Notes: generated from the letters alone by a model not told the origin. DNA of 64,000 nt from Stutzerimonas stutzeri (GCA_002387205.1 DGLA01000026.1:96302-160301); one strand, 5' to 3'; positions 9,201-17,985 are shown, counted from the first letter of the stretch. Program-made: numbers and translations.

Positions 9201-10928
9201 ACCGAGCAAGGGTGCCAGCTGCTCGGCCATGACATCCTCCAGCTCGATCCGGTCGCCGGCATCCTGCAGGTGGTCGCTGAGCTCCAGCAGGTACTTTTGC
9301 TGGGCTTCACCACGGGCACGCTCGGTGATATCGGTAATGGTGCAGATGGCACCCTGCAGGGCCCCGTCGCGATACAGCGGCGCGACCCGGTACTCGACCG
9401 GCAGGCTGCTGCCGTCCTGACGGAAGAACAGCTCGTATTCAACGTGCGCCGGCTCGCCGGTACAGGCGGCACGCTGGATGGGGCAGTCTTCGAGCGGGTA
9501 CGGCGTGCCATCGGGATGGCTGTGGTGAATCACCTGATGCAGCTGTCGGCCCAGCACCTCGTCCTTGCCGGCAAAGCCGAGCAGTCTGACGAACGCCTCG
9601 TTGCAGAGCGTGACCAGGCCATTGCTGTCGATGGAGTAGAAGCCCTCGCTGGCGGCATCCAGCAAGCTGCGGGTAAATGCTTCGCTCTCCAGCCGTTCGA
9701 TCTCGGCGAGACGGCGCTCATGAATGTCCTGCGCCACCAGCACCCAGTGCAGCAGGCGGCAGTCACAGTCATAGACCGGAGCGCCGCTGCCCTGAAACCA
9801 GCGGGCGCTGCCATCGGCTGCCAGCAGCGGAACTTCGAAATTACCGGCCTGACCGGATTTGAGCGCACCGCGCCACTGCAGCATCACGGCGTCGCGGTGA
9901 TCTGGCGCCACGGCGTTCAGCCAGCCCATACCAGCGGAGGCTGCGGTGCTCAGGCCGGTGAATTCGCACCAGTAGCGGTTACAAAAGATCAGTTCACCCT
10001 GGGCGTCGCATTGCCAGATGACCTGCGGACTCAGGTCCACCAGCGCACGGTAGCGCTCCTCGGCCTCGCGAATGGCTGCCTGTTCATGCAACCGCTCGGT
10101 GAGGTCGCGCAGAATCTGCACGAAGCCGAGCTTTTGACCGCGGTCATCCTTGAGCAACATTTGCACGCCGCTGGCCCAGAAACAGCTGCCGTCCTTGCGT
10201 CGATGCCAGCGTTCGTTGATGGCCGAGCCGTCTCGGGCGGCGGCAGCCATTTCCTTGTCCGGTACCCCGCGGGCCAGGTCTTCATCGACAAACAGCCGCG
10301 AGACGTGGCTACCGATGACCTCGTGCGGCTGCCAGCCAAGGATGCGTTCGGCGCCCTGATTCCAGCTGCTGACCGTGCCCTGGGCATCCGTGGTGATGAT
10401 CGCGTAGTCCACCGCGCTGTCGATGATCAACCGGTTGCGTTCGTTGTGCTCGCGGCTGCGGCGCAGTTCGAGCAAAGCCATTACCTGGCGGGCCAGTGCC
10501 TGCAGGTGCGCCTTTTGCCGCTGTGACAGTTGTCGTGGCTGGCTGTCCATGACGCAAAGCGTGCCGAGTGGCAGGCCCTCGGCCGTCCGCAATACCGCGG
10601 CGGCGTAGAAGCCATTCGCGCCCGGGACCAGTGGCTCCTCGGCAAGGTTCTCGATGACCAGCGGGTCGGTACAGGTGATTGCGCGGGCACAGAGCGCTTC
10701 GTCACGCGGTCGATTGCCCGCGTCGACATTGACCGAGGCCTTGACCCACTGGCGGTCCTTGTCGATGAACATGATGGCGGCGCTGGGACTGGCGCACAGC
10801 TCGGCGGCAAGCATGACCAGATCGTCGAAGGCGGCTTCAGGCGGGGTGTCGAGAATGCCGTATGCGGCCAGCGCCGCCAGCCGGTCGGCTTCGTTCCAGG
10901 TATCGACGGGTTTTTTTTCTTCTTTCAA
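6225..10928 (-). CDS. Hybrid sensor histidine kinase with three GAF and five PAS domains
   Basis: A 1567-residue soluble sensor with no membrane segment. Order: GAF (about 20-160), three PAS domains (about 165-540), GAF (about 555-690), PAS (about 700-835), GAF (about 860-1000), PAS (about 1010-1140), coiled coil (1145-1190), HisKA with phospho-accepting His1205 (GGLAHDFNNML), HATPase with N-box near 1312 and G-boxes (DNGSGMP, GTGLGLS), and a REC domain with Asp1498 (LLTDFGLPG). The kinase would autophosphorylate and pass phosphate to its own receiver, then to an unseen partner. The only start before the first GAF domain is a TTG at 10928, just after an in-frame stop; it has no good ribosome site and is followed by an A8 run. 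No response regulator is adjacent. Confidence 0.88.
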   Translation of the reverse strand: MKEEKKPVDTWNEADRLAALAAYGILDTPPEAAFDDLVMLAAELCASPSAAIMFIDKDRQWVKASVNVDAGNRPRDEALCARAITCTDPLVIENLAEEPLVPGANGFYAAAVLRTAEGLPLGTLCVMDSQPRQLSQRQKAHLQALARQVMALLELRRSREHNERNRLIIDSAVDYAIITTDAQGTVSSWNQGAERILGWQPHEVIGSHVSRLFVDEDLARGVPDKEMAAAARDGSAINERWHRRKDGSCFWASGVQMLLKDDRGQKLGFVQILRDLTERLHEQAAIREAEERYRALVDLSPQVIWQCDAQGELIFCNRYWCEFTGLSTAASAGMGWLNAVAPDHRDAVMLQWRGALKSGQAGNFEVPLLAADGSARWFQGSGAPVYDCDCRLLHWVLVAQDIHERRLAEIERLESEAFTRSLLDAASEGFYSIDSNGLVTLCNEAFVRLLGFAGKDEVLGRQLHQVIHHSHPDGTPYPLEDCPIQRAACTGEPAHVEYELFFRQDGSSLPVEYRVAPLYRDGALQGAICTITDITERARGEAQQKYLLELSDHLQDAGDRIELEDVMAEQLAPLLGAECIACGSLDRHGNLVIEHQWPGSNSPDRRGPHPLGCCAQPLQLRLDQGLIVPFEDLLDEAGCRGDCALLYSQLDCRSLLLAPLLERTNGCAFLLFASRQARIWSQTDISLVRETIERIRAASDRAQARQALLDAEQRISLANEIASIGIWEYDVQRNRLHWDAQLKALAGLAPDEPALSVEAFLARVHADDRHGLIETFGQALEGHGGGELNLDYRVYDEATEQFRWLTNRGRRLLDGDGKVRLLGTARDITDERNAALKLLRMNALLEEQIQERQLAEQRQSVLMELGDLLRGQPDSLTIVTAAVRALGTTLNVTRAAFLSVDPGGQYATVERYWSDGALGEYSERMCFAEYGDFIYDLQNDELVVVEDVLHDTRTAAQASSLRLRRIQSLVCVPLHEQGRLSAALILLQDHPRQWAEEDISFIREVADRAWTADERMRAEQALRASEEQFRTLADNMSQFAWMADPSGRIYWYNKRWYDYTGTTLEAMRALGWRSVHHPDHHERVSASMKRAVAIGSIWEETFPLRGKDGQYRWFLSRALPIRDDFGQVTHWFGTNTDITAQVAAEEALRELNENLERRVAERTRELAEINHLLHLEMGERERAEETLRHAQKMEAIGQLTGGLAHDFNNMLTGVLGALDLIQRRVANGQVNELGRYVDAATTSANRAAALTHRLLAFARRQSLDATPVDVNLLVQSMEDMLRRTMAEHISFETRLQSDPWLAYTDAHQLENALLNLVINARDAMPDGGQLTIQTGCVQIRSSQPDSPEPGDYVTLSVADNGSGMPAEVVAKAFDPFFTTKPIGQGTGLGLSMVYGFVKQTGGHVHIDSTPGQGTLITLFLPRNQTQPDQQSGQEPDTLTMQGAQTDETVLVVEDEAAVRMLVVEVLEELGYRVFEAVDGSSALPYLQSDQRIDLLLTDFGLPGINGRQLAEIARQHRPDLQVLFITGYAPNAEVRGDFLAPGMDMLAKPFSIDMLGTKVRQLIERSG

Positions 10929-11136
10929 AACGTCTGCTCAGCTATCCGTGGCGGCAAAGATCTTGGTTCCCAGGCTCTGGAGGTCAGGGCACCTGCATGG
11001 GCGGGATGATGAGCTTCCTGCAGACTGTGGCTGCCCAAGATACCTGGGTCAGGACCCGAGGCAAGTAAACATCGGTCTACGGGCACTCTGCCAGAGCCGC
11101 CGGTCTGGTCATGAGCGCTGGTTCTCAGCCTGCCCG

Positions 11137-12792
11137 CTAGGGCTGCGATGGCCTGTCGGGCTGCAAGGTGTCAGGGGCGGGCTGGCGGTCGGCGGCCTGC
11201 AGCGCTCGCAGCAGCGCACCGTCGCGGTGATAGACGTCCGGTCGGTAACGGGGTGTTCCGCTGCTGTCGGCCTCGGCGGTCCAGTACGCCAGCAGTACCG
11301 GCGTCGGCTTGGCCAGGCGGTATTCGTGGGTCTGGCCGCTTTCGAGCAGGCTGGCGACCCTCTCGCGCTCAGGCTCGGTCAGTAGCAGGTCGACCAGCTG
11401 CATCACCGACTCGACCCTCACACAGCCTGAGCTGAAGGCCCGTTGCGAGCGTGCGAACAGACCCTGGCTCGGCGTGTCGTGCAGGTAGATCGAATAGGGG
11501 TTGGCGAAACGGATGACCACCCGGCCAAGTGGATTGCCGGGGCCGGCCGCCTGGCGGAGCAGGATCCTGCCAGGATTGCTCCAGTCCACCGTGGTTGGAT
11601 CAAGCACCCGTCCCTGGTAGTCGAGCACCTGCATTCCATGCTCGGCGAGGTAGTCCAGGCTCTCACGAATCTGCGGCAGCTTGTCCTCTCGCAGGATGGT
11701 GGGCGGCACCGTCCAGGTCGGATTGAGGGTAATCCGGCTGACCGTGGACCTGATCGACGGGGTCTGCCGGGTGTCCCGACCCACCTGGACGCGCGCTTCC
11801 CATTGGGGACTGTTGTCACGAAAGAAGATCACCCGCCCACCGGCGATATCCACCAGCAGCGAACGCGGCTCGATGTCGCGCGAGAGCCAGCGAAAGCGCT
11901 CGAGATTCACGCGCAGCCTATCCCGCCGTTCGGCTGGCGTAGCGTTCAGTTCGCTGAGGGTGCCCGCACCCAGAATGCCATCGTCTTCGAGTGAATGCTG
12001 CCGCTGGAACACCTTGAGCGCGTCTTCCAGCGCTTGGTCATAGCGCCACTCATCCCTGCCCGGCGGCACCTCCGCGTCCAGCAGGTAACCCTGCTCGCTC
12101 AGGCGCCGGCGCAGCAGCGGCACGCGGGGATCCAGCATGCCCGGACGCAGGGTTTTGCCCGGTGGAATCAGCTGCCACTGCGGGAGGGGTTGGCTGCGCA
12201 GGCGCGAATAGGCTTTGCGCAGGTTGTGGTACTGCTCCATCGGGGGGCGCGCCTTGTTGAAGGCATGCTCGATCTGGCTCAGTCCATCGCTGGCGATCGC
12301 CAGCAGACGGGCATCCGCCTGCTGCTCTCCCGCTGCGTCCGGGCCGCGCCAGACGGGCTCGACACGATCCTGAGGCAGCCGGCCCCGGGCCAGGTGATGT
12401 AAAGCCGAGAGATAGGCGTGGCTGGCAAGAATGTCGCTGCATTCGCGGTGCAGCGGCGCGGCGGAGGCGGTGTGCATGGCCCGACGAATGGCCTCGGTCT
12501 GATAGGTCGCGGGGTTCAGGCCATCGTCGGCCAGCGCTTCGAGTTGCGCGAGCAGCGTGTCGATCTGCGGATAGGTCGTCCATACGGGCTGGTACTGCTG
12601 GCCTTGATAGAACGCCGATAGCCTTTGCAGAGCGCCTGCATCGAGGTCGCCAAGAGGCTTACCACAGACGCCGTCGAGGTTCTGCAGAACGCCTTGGATG
12701 GGTGCCTGCGGCGCGTTTGCAGGCTCGGCCGCTGCCAGCAAGGGGGCCAACAGCAGGATACCGACAAGACGAAATGCATGTTTTTTGTACAA
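11137..12792 (-). CDS. L,D-transpeptidase of the YcbB/LdtD type
   Basis: A 551-residue exported murein enzyme that makes 3-3 crosslinks in peptidoglycan. A signal peptide (residues 1-22) is followed by a YcbB-type scaffold domain, a peptidoglycan-binding domain near 220-285 (VFQRQHSLEDDGILG) and a YkuD catalytic domain near 310-490. Catalytic residues are visible as YLHDTPS (His438) and FSSGCVRV (Cys457). The start is a TTG at 12792 with GGGAG 7 bases upstream. It is divergent from another L,D-transpeptidase-fold gene at 13026. The 10929-11136 gap downstream shows nothing notable. Confidence 0.9.
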   Translation of the reverse strand: MYKKHAFRLVGILLLAPLLAAAEPANAPQAPIQGVLQNLDGVCGKPLGDLDAGALQRLSAFYQGQQYQPVWTTYPQIDTLLAQLEALADDGLNPATYQTEAIRRAMHTASAAPLHRECSDILASHAYLSALHHLARGRLPQDRVEPVWRGPDAAGEQQADARLLAIASDGLSQIEHAFNKARPPMEQYHNLRKAYSRLRSQPLPQWQLIPPGKTLRPGMLDPRVPLLRRRLSEQGYLLDAEVPPGRDEWRYDQALEDALKVFQRQHSLEDDGILGAGTLSELNATPAERRDRLRVNLERFRWLSRDIEPRSLLVDIAGGRVIFFRDNSPQWEARVQVGRDTRQTPSIRSTVSRITLNPTWTVPPTILREDKLPQIRESLDYLAEHGMQVLDYQGRVLDPTTVDWSNPGRILLRQAAGPGNPLGRVVIRFANPYSIYLHDTPSQGLFARSQRAFSSGCVRVESVMQLVDLLLTEPERERVASLLESGQTHEYRLAKPTPVLLAYWTAEADSSGTPRYRPDVYHRDGALLRALQAADRQPAPDTLQPDRPSQP

Positions 12793-13025
12793 CGCTTCAC
12801 TCCCGGCTGTCCCGCCGACTGCTAGACTCCGGCGCTGATTGGCCTCGGCGTCTGGGAAAACCAGGCCCTTTCAGGCCGCTAGAACATGATCCATCAGACG
12901 ATGTGGGAGCGTTTCAGGTCCCGTCTGATTCAATTTCGCTACAGTGAAACCATGGGCCTGGTAGCGAGCAGGAGCGTTGGCCGAAGGGATATTCGGCACA
13001 GGCGCCGTCGAGGTTAACCCAAAAC

Positions 13026-13730
13026 ATGATGCATTCGCTTCGACGCCTCTGCCTTGCAGCCGGCTTGCTCTTGTCGATGCCGCTGCTGGCGGCCCCTGCC
13101 TATCAACCGGTGGTGGACAGCCTGTCCCGCGTGGCCCCGGCGCTCGATCCCGTGGTGCTGACCCATGCCGTAGCAGCCATGCAGTGCGCCGTGAACAATG
13201 GCGCGGCGCCCGCTCAGCGCCTGGCGGTGATCGACTTTTCCCTGCCTTCATCCCAGCGGCGACTGTGGATCTTCGACCTGACACGTGGCCGATTGTTGCT
13301 CGAGGATTTCGTCGCCCATGGCAACGGGTCGGGCGAGAACCTGGCGACACGCTTTTCCAATGTGGTTGGCAGCCATCAGTCGAGCCTCGGCCTGTTTCGC
13401 ACCGCCGAGAGCTACAGCGGCAAGCATGGCTACTCGCTGCGTATGGACGGGCTCGAGCCTGGCGTGAATGATCTGGCGCGCGAGCGGGCCATCGTCATCC
13501 ACCCGGCCGACTATGTGAACCCCGCCTGGATCGCGACCCAGGGCCGCATCGGCCGCAGCCAGGGCTGCCCCGCGGTGCGCCCGGAAGTGGCACGCATGGT
13601 GGTCGATAGCCTCAAGGGCGGTCAGTTCATGTTTTCCTGGTACCCGGATCAGCAATGGCTGCAGTCGTCGGCTTATCTCAACTGCGAGCCTGCGCGGGTC
13701 GCCGGGATACTGGCGGCGAGGCAGGGCTGA
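13026..13730 (+). CDS. Murein L,D-transpeptidase catalytic domain family protein
   Basis: A 234-residue secreted protein with a signal peptide ending near residue 23 (LLAAPA). It belongs to the YkuD-related family often annotated as murein L,D-transpeptidase catalytic domain protein. The catalytic pair is visible as VIHPADY (His159) and GRSQGCPAV (Cys181). GSHQSSLGLF and YSGKHGYSLRMDGLE are further signatures of this branch. It differs from classical L,D-transpeptidases in lacking a peptidoglycan-binding domain. It shares the 12793-13025 region with the divergent LdtD-type gene, so coordinated control is plausible. It converges on the GspE-like gene across a heptamer array. Confidence 0.85.
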   Translation: MMHSLRRLCLAAGLLLSMPLLAAPAYQPVVDSLSRVAPALDPVVLTHAVAAMQCAVNNGAAPAQRLAVIDFSLPSSQRRLWIFDLTRGRLLLEDFVAHGNGSGENLATRFSNVVGSHQSSLGLFRTAESYSGKHGYSLRMDGLEPGVNDLARERAIVIHPADYVNPAWIATQGRIGRSQGCPAVRPEVARMVVDSLKGGQFMFSWYPDQQWLQSSAYLNCEPARVAGILAARQG

Positions 13731-13740
13731 GAAGCAGCTT

Positions 13741-13877
13741 GAAGCCTGAAGCTGAAAGCTTGAAGTAAAAACCGAAAGAGCTTGAAGGTGTTTCGGCGCC
13801 AGCCCGCACGCTGATCCAGCTTCCAGCTTCCAGCTTCCAGCTTCCAGCTTCCAGCTTCCAGCTTCCAGCTTCCAGCT
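13741..13877. repeat. Heptamer tandem array (TCCAGCT, 9 copies) with imperfect inverted arm
   Basis: Nine exact copies of TCCAGCT run from 13815 to 13877. The preceding 13734-13785 stretch is a degenerate opposite-strand version (AGCTTGAAG, CCTGAAGCTG, AAGCTTGAAG). The region can therefore fold as a long imperfect hairpin between two convergent genes. The last unit supplies part of the TAG stop of the GspE-like gene. A shorter array of the same unit occurs at 28896. Confidence 0.9.
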
Positions 13878-15660
13878 ACTTCTGCTCACTCTGCGGCGTT
13901 ACCCGTAGCACTTCCTCCAGCGTCGTCAGCCCTGCGGCGATTTTCTGCGCGCCGGACAGGCGCAGGCTGTGCATGCCGTCCTTGAAAGCCTGGCGGCGCA
14001 GGGGAGTGAGATCGGTGTCGGCGGTGATCAATGGCTTGATCGCATCGTTGAGCAGCATGATCTCGTAGACGCCGGCACGGCCGCGATAGCCGGTGTCGCG
14101 GCATTCGATACAGCCCACCGCACGATGGGCGTTGCCGGGCAGCGGTGCGTTCCAGGGTTTGGTCAGCGCCTGCCAGTCCTCGGCGTCCAGCTGAACCGGC
14201 GCCTTGCAATGCGGGCACAGCGTGCGCACCAGGCGCTGGGCCATGACGCCGAGCAGCGTGGCCCTGAGCAGGTAATGCGGCACGCCCAGTTCCAGTAGCC
14301 GGGTGATGGCGCTCGGCGCGTCGTTGGTGTGCAGGGTGGAGAGCACCAGGTGCCCGGTCAGCGCCGCCTGGATCGCCATCTCGGCGGTTTCCAGGTCGCG
14401 GATCTCGCCGACCATGATGATGTCCGGGTCCTGGCGCATCAACGCGCGCACGCCGCTGGCAAAGGTGAGGTCGATGTTGTGCTGCACCTGCATCTGGTTG
14501 AAGGCACCCTCGATCATCTCGATCGGGTCCTCGATGGTGCAGACGTTTACTTCGGGCGTCGCCAGCTGCTTGAGCGTCGTGTACAGCGTGGTGGTCTTGC
14601 CCGACCCTGTGGGGCCTGTGACCAGGATGATGCCGTTGGGCTGGCCGGTCATGCTCTGCCAGCGGCGCAGGTCTTCGGCGGAAAAGCCCAGCTGATCGAA
14701 GCCCTTGAGCAAAACTTCAGGATCGAAGATCCGCATCACCATCTTTTCGCCAAAGGCGGTGGGCAGGGTAGACAGGCGCAGCTCGACCTCACCGCCATCC
14801 GGGGTCTTAGTCTTGACCCGACCATCCTGCGGCTTGCGCTTTTCCGCGACATTCATGCGCCCGAGTGACTTGAGCCGGCTGACCACAGCCATCGCCACCT
14901 GTGGCGGGAACTGGTAGACGTTATGCAGCACGCCGTCGATACGAAAGCGCACGGTGCCCTGCTCGCGCCGGGGCTCGATATGGATGTCGCTGGCACGCTG
15001 CTGGAAGGCGTACTGGAACAGCCAGTCGACGATGTTCACCACATGGGCGTCGTTGGCGTCCGGTTCCTGGTCGCTGGCACCGAGATTGAGCAGCTGCTCG
15101 AAGTTGCCGGTGCCGCTGATCTTCTGATCATTGGCGGTAGCGCCACTGACCGATTTGGCCAGCCGGTAGAACTCCACGGTAAAACGCTGCAGGTCGACCG
15201 GGTTGACGACTACACGCTTGATGGGCCGCTTGAGTACGTGGGTGAGGTTGGCTTCCCAGCTCTTCACGAACGGCTGGCTGCTGGCGATGGTCACGGCGCT
15301 GGCGTCCACCGCCACGGCGAGGATGCTGTGGCGCTGGGCGAAGGCATAGGACATCAACGGGGTGATGGCTGCGACATCGATCTTCAGCGGGTCGATGCGC
15401 AGGTACGGCTGACCGGCCTGCTCAGCGAGCCAGACGGTCAGCGTTTCCAGGTCGAGCTTTTTGCCGGGGCGCTGCAGATCGTCGAGCTGCTGCGCGGCAA
15501 GAAATTCCAGGGGGTGCTGCTGGCTGTTTGCCGAGCTGCGCCGCAGGGCCATGCATTGCTCGGCGCTTTCCTGCAATAACCGCCCTTGGGCGACCAGGTC
15601 GCGCAGCAGTTCATTGAGGTCGAGAAAACGGTCCTGGGTGGGCGAGTTCAACACGGACAT
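13876..15660 (-). CDS. GspE/PilB-family secretion or pilus assembly ATPase (orphan)
   Basis: A 594-residue ATPase of the type II secretion/type IV pilus assembly family. An N-terminal GspE-N (MshE-N) region of about 160 residues is followed by the RecA-like domain with Walker A GPTGSGKTTT (349-357), the Asp box, Walker B (MVGEIRDLETA) and His box (STLHTNDA). A four-cysteine zinc motif is split as LCPHC and GCIEC. No other secretion or pilus gene is in the window, so its partners are encoded elsewhere. The stop codon TAG overlaps the edge of the heptamer array, so changes in array length at that edge would alter the C-terminus. Confidence 0.88.
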   Translation of the reverse strand: MSVLNSPTQDRFLDLNELLRDLVAQGRLLQESAEQCMALRRSSANSQQHPLEFLAAQQLDDLQRPGKKLDLETLTVWLAEQAGQPYLRIDPLKIDVAAITPLMSYAFAQRHSILAVAVDASAVTIASSQPFVKSWEANLTHVLKRPIKRVVVNPVDLQRFTVEFYRLAKSVSGATANDQKISGTGNFEQLLNLGASDQEPDANDAHVVNIVDWLFQYAFQQRASDIHIEPRREQGTVRFRIDGVLHNVYQFPPQVAMAVVSRLKSLGRMNVAEKRKPQDGRVKTKTPDGGEVELRLSTLPTAFGEKMVMRIFDPEVLLKGFDQLGFSAEDLRRWQSMTGQPNGIILVTGPTGSGKTTTLYTTLKQLATPEVNVCTIEDPIEMIEGAFNQMQVQHNIDLTFASGVRALMRQDPDIIMVGEIRDLETAEMAIQAALTGHLVLSTLHTNDAPSAITRLLELGVPHYLLRATLLGVMAQRLVRTLCPHCKAPVQLDAEDWQALTKPWNAPLPGNAHRAVGCIECRDTGYRGRAGVYEIMLLNDAIKPLITADTDLTPLRRQAFKDGMHSLRLSGAQKIAAGLTTLEEVLRVTPQSEQK

Positions 15661-15838
15661 GGGGCCCTTCGGTCATGGTTGTAGCGAAGGCCAAGCTTGC
15701 CGATTAATCGTCGCGCTGTCTGCCTGGACGGTCCAAGTTTGCGCGATTGCTCCGCCGGAGGAAGGTCTCCCGGTCGGCATCCCCGAGACGCCGAGGTGGA
15801 TCGGTGAAGCGCGACCCACCCGACGTAGGCGCTGCTGC

Positions 15839-17203
15839 CTACTTGAGCAGCTGCTTCCAGGGTTTGAGCGTCCAGACCAGGCGGGCCTGCTCCACGCGAG
15901 CATCGAGCAGCTCGTCATCCAGCGGCAGCCCGGCCAATTCGTACAGCTTGGCCAGTTCTCCGTAGAGGCGATCGGCTTCCGGCAGGTCCAGGGTGCTGCG
16001 TGCCAGATGCAGCCAGACGAGTAACCGCTCCATGCGTGGGCGCTGCTCGGCGAGGTCTTCAGGCTGTTGTTGATAACGCAACAGTTGGAGTGCTTCGGCT
16101 TCTTCGCCCAGCTGGCGTGGCAGCCAGTTGCCCAGCTCGGCGGCGCCCTGGCGGTTGCCGCGGTTGTTGCGATCGACTGTCCAGCCGCGCCGCAGCAGCC
16201 AGAGCGAGGCTTTCAGAGAAAACAGGCCCCAACGTGGTTCGTCCAGCTCGGCGGCAAACTGCTCGGGCGCCGCCTGGCGCACGCTTTCGTCATCGCGGCC
16301 AGCCTCGACTCGTGGACGCCAGTCCTGGATGAGCGCGTCGAGCCATCCGCGCAGTTCACGGCTGGTGGCGCGCGGCGCGGCCTGGCCAAGACTGCCCAGC
16401 AGGGCGCGCAGCTCGACCAGTTGCTGCAGCCAGTCGCCGAGCAGTTTCCAGTGGCCGTTGAAGCGGTACTGTTCGGCCAGGCGCTGGCTGTTGCCCAGCA
16501 GTTGCCAGCCCAGCGCGGCAAAGGCGTCATCCAGCGGCATGGTCGCCTCGATCGCAGGCGCCGGCAGGCTCAGCGAGTAGCTATCGGCGTCATGCAGCCG
16601 GTAGCCGCGCTCGGCCTTGCTGATGTCGCAGGGCATCAGCGCCAGATCGCCGGCCAGCTCGGCGGCCAGCTCCAGCAGGGCTTCGGGTTCGCCCTGGCGC
16701 AGCTCCAGTTCCAGCTCGCAGATTTCCTCGGCCTGCTTGCCTGCCACCACCTTGCCCAGGTCCAGGGCCGCTTCGATGACCACCTTGGCCTTGCCGCGGC
16801 CCCAGGCAATCTCCGCCTTTTCACGAACGAAATCGGTGGTGAAGATCGGCTTCAGGGTCTTCTTGTCCAGCTCGGCCAGGCTTGCCGGCCAGCAATCGTC
16901 GGCGAGCTTTTTCAGATCCAGCCTGGCCTTGTCCAGGTACCAGTCCCACTCGTTGCGCTCGGACAGCCCGGCCACGCTCTGCCCGCGGCTTTTGAGCGTC
17001 TGGATGAACTGATCGCCATCGCGGCGCAGGCGCAACGCGACTTTTGCGCGAGCCAGATCGCGCACGGGCGTGTCGAAATACTGGTTGAACAGTTCGTGCC
17101 GCTGCCAGCCGCTCTTGTTGCGCTTTTTCAGCAGCGGATGCTCGCGCAGGGCCGCCATGGTTTCGCGACTGACGCGCAGTTTGATTTCGGTTTCTTTCTG
17201 CAT
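15839..17203 (-). CDS. CYTH and CHAD domain protein, inorganic triphosphatase
   Basis: A 454-residue cytoplasmic protein. The N-terminal CYTH domain (1-200) starts with ETEIKL, the ExExK metal-binding signature, and carries alternating charged strands (VALRLRRDGD, ELELELRQGE). The C-terminal half is a CHAD domain, an alpha-helical polyphosphate-binding module. This is the YgiF-type architecture, whose E. coli member hydrolyses inorganic triphosphate. It is divergent from a phosphate-uptake pair at 17308, which fits a phosphate-related role. The 15661-15838 gap contains no gene. Confidence 0.88.
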   Translation of the reverse strand: MQKETEIKLRVSRETMAALREHPLLKKRNKSGWQRHELFNQYFDTPVRDLARAKVALRLRRDGDQFIQTLKSRGQSVAGLSERNEWDWYLDKARLDLKKLADDCWPASLAELDKKTLKPIFTTDFVREKAEIAWGRGKAKVVIEAALDLGKVVAGKQAEEICELELELRQGEPEALLELAAELAGDLALMPCDISKAERGYRLHDADSYSLSLPAPAIEATMPLDDAFAALGWQLLGNSQRLAEQYRFNGHWKLLGDWLQQLVELRALLGSLGQAAPRATSRELRGWLDALIQDWRPRVEAGRDDESVRQAAPEQFAAELDEPRWGLFSLKASLWLLRRGWTVDRNNRGNRQGAAELGNWLPRQLGEEAEALQLLRYQQQPEDLAEQRPRMERLLVWLHLARSTLDLPEADRLYGELAKLYELAGLPLDDELLDARVEQARLVWTLKPWKQLLK

Positions 17204-17307
17204 GGTGCCCAGATGATGCCTATGTTTGAGTGTGACCTACGTCACTTGGTAGCGGCCCTTTGAGGTCATCCGTATACTTGCCGCCTTCTGAAGCCGGGGT
17301 GTTCCCT

Positions 17308-17985
17308 ATGCCAATCAATCCTTTCGTCAGCCTGTTCGGACGCTCGCCCATCGGTCCGATGCAACAGCACATGGCCAAGTCTCACGAGTGTGCCGCCAAC
17401 CTGGTGCCGCTGTTTCAGGCCATCACGGCAGAAGACTGGGAGCGGGTCGAACAGATCCAGAAAGAGATGGCCCGACTGGAAAACGAGGCCGACAAGCTCA
17501 AGAAGAGCGTTCGTCAGCACCTGCCCAAAAGCCTGTTTCTGCCGGTTCCGCGCTCGGATCTGCTGGAGCTGCTGAGTGTACAGGACAAAATCGCCAATCG
17601 CGCCAAGGACATCGCCGGACTGATGCTGGGCCGTTGCATGACCATTCCGCCTGCCTTGCAGCCGGAAATGCTGGCCTTCGTGCAGCGCAGTGTCGATGCC
17701 AGCTGCCAGGCCCTCAAGGCGCTGAAGGAGCTGGACTCGTTGCTGGAAACCGGCTTCGCAGGCCGTGAAGCCACCCTGGTGGAGAAAATGGTCGAGGAGC
17801 TCGAGGAAATCGAGCGTGAAACCGACCGTATGCAGATCACGGTGCGCCGTGCGCTGTTCAAGCTGGAAAAGGAATTGCCTCCAGTCGACGTGATGTTCCT
17901 CTACAAGATCATCGAATGGATCGGTGATGTAGCTGACCGCGCCGAGCGCGTCGGCAACCGTCTGGAACAACTGCTGGCGCGCTGA
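17308..17985 (+). CDS. DUF47/TIGR00153 family protein, phosphate transport accessory
   Basis: A 225-residue, mostly helical protein of the DUF47 (PhoU-like) family. It begins MPINPFVSLFGRSPIGPMQQH, the usual family start, and carries charged coiled segments (EKMVEELEEIERETDRMQ). Members are usually encoded next to PiT permeases and are thought to modulate them; here the permease follows 40 bases downstream in the same direction. The ATG at 17308 was chosen because it matches family N-termini and has GGGG upstream; an earlier ATG at 17260 adds unrelated residues. Confidence 0.9.
   Translation: MPINPFVSLFGRSPIGPMQQHMAKSHECAANLVPLFQAITAEDWERVEQIQKEMARLENEADKLKKSVRQHLPKSLFLPVPRSDLLELLSVQDKIANRAKDIAGLMLGRCMTIPPALQPEMLAFVQRSVDASCQALKALKELDSLLETGFAGREATLVEKMVEELEEIERETDRMQITVRRALFKLEKELPPVDVMFLYKIIEWIGDVADRAERVGNRLEQLLAR

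Noticed and set aside
10905..10930. Frameshift at the A8 tract hiding an upstream ATG start of the sensor kinase
   Set aside because: All three upstream frames meet a stop within a short distance and none offers an ATG with a ribosome site.
13815..13877. Regular repeats suggestive of a CRISPR array
   Set aside because: The unit is a 7-base direct tandem without spacers and no cas gene is near.
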